Shown here: positions 60,528 to 64,000 of the stretch, piece after piece
Layout: each line of letters begins with the position of its first letter
Position numbering within the stretch: the stretch's first letter is position 1
Assembly (NCBI RefSeq): GCF_009909185.1
Contig: NZ_JAAAMV010000033.1
Span: 41,274-105,273, forward strand
Direction: 5' to 3'
Length of the DNA stretch: 64,000 nt
Source of the DNA: Paenibacillus glycinis
GTDB lineage: Bacteria > Bacillota > Bacilli > Paenibacillales > Paenibacillaceae
Notes under the pieces: model-generated
What the model was told of the DNA's origin: nothing
The model's input: the letters and a program-made list of their open reading frames with translations, nothing else
Databases searched by the model: none
Translations under genes and position numbers: made by a program

Positions 60528-61355
60528 TCAGCTCTTGACCGCGCCGGCGGCGATGTCCGAGATAAACTGCCGGCTGACGAAGAGAAACAAGATCACGAGC
60601 GGCAGGACCGCCAGCAGCGTCCCCGCGATGACCATGGCGTAATCCGTCACGTAGATGCCGTTCAAGGACGACAAGGCGACCTGCAGCGTGAATTTCCGTT
60701 CGTTGTTCAAAATAATCAGCGGCCACAGGTAATCGTTCCATACCCCGATGAAGGTGAACGCCCCGAGGAAGGATAACGCCGGCCGCAGGATCGGCAGCAT
60801 GAGGCTCCAATAGATGCGGAAGAACCCGCAGCCGTCGATTCGGCCCGCCTCGATCAATTCGGTCGGAATGGATTCCTCGGCATATTGGCGGATCCAGAAG
60901 ATCCCGAAGGCATTGACCATGCCCGGAATAATGAGCGCCTTGAAGGAGCCGACCCAGCCGAATTTCGCCATGATGACGAACGAGGGCACGAGCGACAGCT
61001 GCGCCGGCGCCATCATCGTGGCCAGCAGCAGCACGAACAGCCACTTTTTCCCCGGAAATTCATACTTCGCGAACGTCACGCCGGCCAGCGAGTCGAAGAA
61101 CAGCACGAGCAGCGCGACGGAGCCGGACACGAACAGCGAATTGGCGAACGCCCCGAAGAAATCGATCGTGGAGACGACGCGCTGTATATTATCGAGGAGC
61201 TGCGTGCCGAACCCTAATTTGGGCGGGTAGCCGTAGATCTCCCCCGTCTTGCGCGTGGCCATGACCGTAAGCCAATAAAAGGGGAAGATCGACAGCAGGA
61301 ACCCCGCAATCAATACCGCATGCAATGCCACCGTTTTCCATTTGCTTGTCGCCAT
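60528..61355 (-). CDS. Sugar ABC transporter permease (MalG/CarB-like)
   Basis: 275 residues with six TM helices and the loop IEAGRIDGCGFFRIYWSLMLP. C-terminal SRQFISDIAAGAVKS is typical. The ATG at 61355 has AAAGGGAG 8 bases upstream. Last gene of the binding protein-permease-permease cluster. Confidence 0.9.
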   Translation of the reverse strand: MATSKWKTVALHAVLIAGFLLSIFPFYWLTVMATRKTGEIYGYPPKLGFGTQLLDNIQRVVSTIDFFGAFANSLFVSGSVALLVLFFDSLAGVTFAKYEFPGKKWLFVLLLATMMAPAQLSLVPSFVIMAKFGWVGSFKALIIPGMVNAFGIFWIRQYAEESIPTELIEAGRIDGCGFFRIYWSLMLPILRPALSFLGAFTFIGVWNDYLWPLIILNNERKFTLQVALSSLNGIYVTDYAMVIAGTLLAVLPLVILFLFVSRQFISDIAAGAVKS

Positions 61356-61393
61356 CGGACACACTCCCTTTCCTGGTTTCGCTTCGGGCGGCT

Positions 61394-62284
61394 TTAATTC
61401 GAGCTCCCTTTGACCAATCGCCAGTTCACCAGGGAGAACAGCGCGATCAGCACGAACATTCCCCAGCCGACGGCCGCGCCGTAGCCGAAGTAATTGTTAA
61501 TGAAGGCTTCCCGGTACAAGTAGAGCACGATGGTCAATCCGCCGCCGCCCGGCCCGCCGTCGTTGCCTACGAGCACCTGCGGTTCCGTGAAGATCTGCAT
61601 GCCGCCGATCGTGGACGTGATGACGGTAAACAGGATGATCGGCCGCAGAATCGGCACCGTGATCCGGAAGAACGCCTGCGCGCCCGTCGCCCCGTCCATG
61701 CGCGCGGCTTCGTACAGGACGGCCGGAATGCTCTGCAGCCCCGCGAGATAGATGATGGCGTTGTAGCCGACCCAGCGCCAGACGATCATGAGGGAGATGG
61801 CAAACTGGATGCCCCACGTCCGCTGCAGAAATTCGACGGACTGCAGGCCGAACAGGTTGAGCGCGTAGTTGAGCAGGCCGTAATTGCTCGAGAACAGCGT
61901 GCTGAACACGATGGCCACCGCCACGAGCGACGTGACGTTCGGCAGGAAATACCCGATCCGGAAGAAGGTTCGGCATTTGACGAACGACGCGTTCAGCAGA
62001 AACGCCAGCACGAGGGCCAAGAAGAGCATCGGAATCGTGGAATAGACCCAGATGAGCAGCGTGTTGGTCACGGCATGCCAGAATTCGGGATCGCCGAGCA
62101 TGAAGCGGTAGTTGTTCAGCCCGTTGAACGTCATGTCGCCGATGCCGTCCCATTTCTGAAAGGATAAATACATCGAGAACGCGATCGGGAACAAACCGAA
62201 GATCGCAAACACGATAAAAAAAGGCGAGATGGCCGCATAAGCCTTGCGATGCTTCCAGATTTCAGCGGTTAACCTGCGATTCAT
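61394..62284 (-). CDS. Sugar ABC transporter permease (MalF-like)
   Basis: 296 residues, six TM helices, loop YEAARMDGATGAQAFFRITVP. GAGGAGG precedes the ATG at 8-9 bases. Pairs with the permease at 60528-61355. Confidence 0.9.
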   Translation of the reverse strand: MNRRLTAEIWKHRKAYAAISPFFIVFAIFGLFPIAFSMYLSFQKWDGIGDMTFNGLNNYRFMLGDPEFWHAVTNTLLIWVYSTIPMLFLALVLAFLLNASFVKCRTFFRIGYFLPNVTSLVAVAIVFSTLFSSNYGLLNYALNLFGLQSVEFLQRTWGIQFAISLMIVWRWVGYNAIIYLAGLQSIPAVLYEAARMDGATGAQAFFRITVPILRPIILFTVITSTIGGMQIFTEPQVLVGNDGGPGGGGLTIVLYLYREAFINNYFGYGAAVGWGMFVLIALFSLVNWRLVKGSSN

Positions 62285-62341
62285 GGGCGCAACCTCCTCG
62301 TTCGTTTATTCATTCCGACCTGCGCGCGGGATGCCGGCCCG

Positions 62342-63607
62342 CTATCGGAGCAGCTCCTTGTCGATGCGCGCCAAGGTATCGCGCCACGCTTGGTCCGGGT
62401 CCTTGCCTTGGGTCGAGACGGACTGCAGCTGACGGTTCGCGATCCCGTTCACGTTCACGTACCGCGGCCCGAAGTACGACGGCTTCACGTGCAGCGCCGA
62501 TGCCGTGAAGATCTCGCCCGTCGCCTGGCCGCCGAAGAAGTCCTCCTTCTTCCGCAACGCCGGCGCGTCCAGCGCCGTCTTGGCGGAAGGAAACAGATTG
62601 ACGTCGGCGAAGCTCTTCACTTGGTTCTCCGGATTTTGCAGCCATTCGATCAGCCGGAACGCTTCGTTCGGATGCTTGCTGGTGCCCATGATCGCCAGGA
62701 ACGAGCCGCCGTTGTTGCCGTCTCCTCCCGGAGCCCGGGCGACGCGCCACTTGCCTGCCGTATCGGGAGCGGCCTGCCGGAGAATCTCCTTGTTCCAGAC
62801 GGCGCCGACGAACGAGGCGATCTTGCCCGTATTCATGGCGGCGCTCCATTCCGGCGTGCCGCCGTTCGCGTTCGCAAGCAAGCCCATGCCGGAAGCCTTG
62901 ACCGCGAGATCCCATGCCCGCTTCATCGAAGAGGACGGATCTTTCCCGATGAACGCGTCGGCCTTGTCGAAATAGATGTTCTCGCTCTGCGCGTTCACCT
63001 GCGTATAGATCGTGCCGATGTTGTCCGTCAGCTTGACGCCGTCGCCGAGCGCGTCCTGAAGCTTCTTGCCGGCGGCGAGATAGGCGTCCCAGGTGCCCAT
63101 CAGCTTATGGACTTCCTCGGGATCGGACGGCAGTCCCGCCTGCTCGAACAGGTCGGCCCGATAGAACAAGGCCGTCGGTCCGGTATCGATCGGCAGCGCG
63201 ACCATGCGGCCTTGCGGCGTCACGCCGAGCTGCCATTTCCAGGGCAAATAATCCTTCTCGATGTCGTGCGCCCCGAGCTTATAGAGGTCGTAGAATCGGT
63301 CGGCGTTCGGGAACATCTCCGTGACCCAGTCGTTGAAGGCCACGATGTCGGGTCCGCCGGAGCCGGCGGCCAGGGTGGTCTTGAGCTTGGATTTGAAGTC
63401 GCCGCCGACTTTCTGCGCCACGATCCGCACATTCGGAAATCGGGTCCGGGCCGCTTCGATGAGCTTGTCGTCGAGCCCGCGGTTCCAGTACCAGATCGTA
63501 AGCGTCGTCTTCTTCTCGGCGGCCGCCTGCGGGGAGCATCCCGTCAGCATGATCGCGGCGATGAGCATCGCCGCCAGCATCGCCGAGAACGTCGCGCGTG
63601 TGGTCAT
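62342..63607 (-). CDS. Extracellular sugar-binding lipoprotein (MalE-like)
   Basis: 421 residues with lipoprotein signal LIAAIMLTGC and a family-1 solute-binding fold (TLTIWYWNRGLDDKLIEAA, FNDWVTEMFPNADRF). The ATG at 63607 has GGAGGG 8 bases upstream; the longer frame has none. First gene of the third sugar importer, with a cre-like site upstream at 63649. It is smaller than the two LplA-like proteins in this window and so probably takes smaller sugars. Confidence 0.9.
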   Translation of the reverse strand: MTTRATFSAMLAAMLIAAIMLTGCSPQAAAEKKTTLTIWYWNRGLDDKLIEAARTRFPNVRIVAQKVGGDFKSKLKTTLAAGSGGPDIVAFNDWVTEMFPNADRFYDLYKLGAHDIEKDYLPWKWQLGVTPQGRMVALPIDTGPTALFYRADLFEQAGLPSDPEEVHKLMGTWDAYLAAGKKLQDALGDGVKLTDNIGTIYTQVNAQSENIYFDKADAFIGKDPSSSMKRAWDLAVKASGMGLLANANGGTPEWSAAMNTGKIASFVGAVWNKEILRQAAPDTAGKWRVARAPGGDGNNGGSFLAIMGTSKHPNEAFRLIEWLQNPENQVKSFADVNLFPSAKTALDAPALRKKEDFFGGQATGEIFTASALHVKPSYFGPRYVNVNGIANRQLQSVSTQGKDPDQAWRDTLARIDKELLR

Positions 63608-63648
63608 CTTCGTTCCCTCCAGTCGGCAATTGTAGTCGGCCATACAGT

Positions 63649-63662
63649 TGTAAGCGCTTAGA
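63649..63662 (-). promoter_or_regulatory. cre-like site before the MalE-like gene
   Basis: TGTAAGCGCTTAGA matches TGWAANCGNTNWCA with one mismatch, 42 bp before the start codon. Confidence 0.6.
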
Positions 63663-63842
63663 ATCGATTGATTCCATACAATAAACCGTTGCAAGCATCC
63701 GTGAATCGAGGAAATAATGGCAATTTGGTGACATGCGAATACATGGCTTCCGCGTCAAGGCTGCGCGGGCAGCAACAAAGGCGGTCGTCCGTTCATCGAG
63801 GAGCGCGCCAGCGGATTGTCGTTGCGCATCTCGTCCATACGC

Positions 63843-63876
63843 AAAGAGCTGCCGGCAATAGCCGGCAGCTCTTTGG
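63843..63876. terminator. Hairpin, probable terminator of ilvC
   Basis: AAAGAGCTGCCGGC pairs perfectly with GCCGGCAGCTCTTT, 45 bp past the ilvC-like stop on the minus strand. Apart from this and the cre-like site the 63608-63919 stretch holds nothing I can name. Confidence 0.8.
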
Positions 63877-63919
63877 TCCGTAATATTTAGAAAGACCGGT
63901 TGGTCCTATAGGGCAGGAA

Positions 63920-64000
63920 TTATTTCTTGATCCAGTGCATCAGTTCGCGAAGCTGGCCGCCGACCACTTCGATCGGATGCTGCGCTTCGTTGCGGCGGGT
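63920..64000 (-). CDS. ilvC: Ketol-acid reductoisomerase, C-terminal end only
   Basis: The last 26 codons end EVVGGQLRELMHWIKK before TAA at 63920, matching the C-terminus of IlvC, the second enzyme of valine and isoleucine synthesis. The rest lies beyond the window. With so few residues the assignment is likely but not certain. Confidence 0.65.
   Translation of the reverse strand, partial: TRRNEAQHPIEVVGGQLRELMHWIKK

Overview
The window looks like chromosome of a high-GC Gram-positive member of the Bacillota, most likely Paenibacillaceae (Paenibacillus/Cohnella type). This rests on strong AGGAGG-type ribosome binding sites, YesMN-type two-component systems beside LplABC-type sugar transporters, a BceRSAB module, a UvrX-type SOS polymerase with CGAAC-N4-GTTCG-like LexA boxes, CcpA cre-like sites and many secreted or putative glycoside hydrolases. 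No rRNA, tRNA, CRISPR array, transposase or prophage was seen. The species cannot be named from the sequence.

Layout. 1-3.8 kb: the 3' part of a nitrate reductase fused to a CysJ-like flavoprotein. 3.9-5.6 kb: a PspA-like protein and an unknown protein with an internal duplication. 5.8-14.7 kb (the most interesting region): a D-Ala-D-Ser glycopeptide-resistance set (ligase, VanXY-like peptidase, VanT-like serine racemase) running straight into a complete BceR-BceS-BceA-BceB peptide-sensing and detoxification module. 14.7-16.8 kb: azoreductase and an ATP-grasp ligase. 16.9-34.3 kb: two carbohydrate ABC transporter clusters, one with a YesMN pair and one with a GntR/LacI-type regulator, plus two putative glycoside hydrolases. 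34.5-49.3 kb: a mosaic of regulators, exporters, a WecG/TagA glycosyltransferase, an FtsH-like protease and several genes carrying single-base lesions. 49.6-51.5 kb: an SOS polymerase operon. 51.9-60.4 kb: a GH27 alpha-galactosidase, small housekeeping enzymes, an MraY paralog and an MBL-fold protein. 60.5-63.7 kb: a third sugar ABC transporter. 63.9 kb to the end: the 3' end of what appears to be ilvC.

How the genes may work together. The van and bce genes share three almost superimposable promoters: one before the ligase, one before vanXY (inside the end of the ligase gene) and one before bceA (inside the end of bceS). Each has a TTACA-N4-TGTAA-like operator, a fixed 6-bp gap, a conserved 18-bp block, a 20-21 bp gap and a TACACT -10 element. 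TTACA-N4-TGTAA is the known form of BceR-type operators. The simplest reading is that BceAB/BceS senses a lipid-II-binding antibiotic and BceR then switches on both the transporter and the remodelling of peptidoglycan precursors to D-Ala-D-Ser. No VanRS pair is present in the window.

Several reading frames carry one in-frame stop or a one-base frameshift: an AraC regulator, an MFS exporter, a Rieske protein, a DUF4362-like protein and a small secreted protein. These are either gene decay or consensus errors in the sequence and should be checked against reads.
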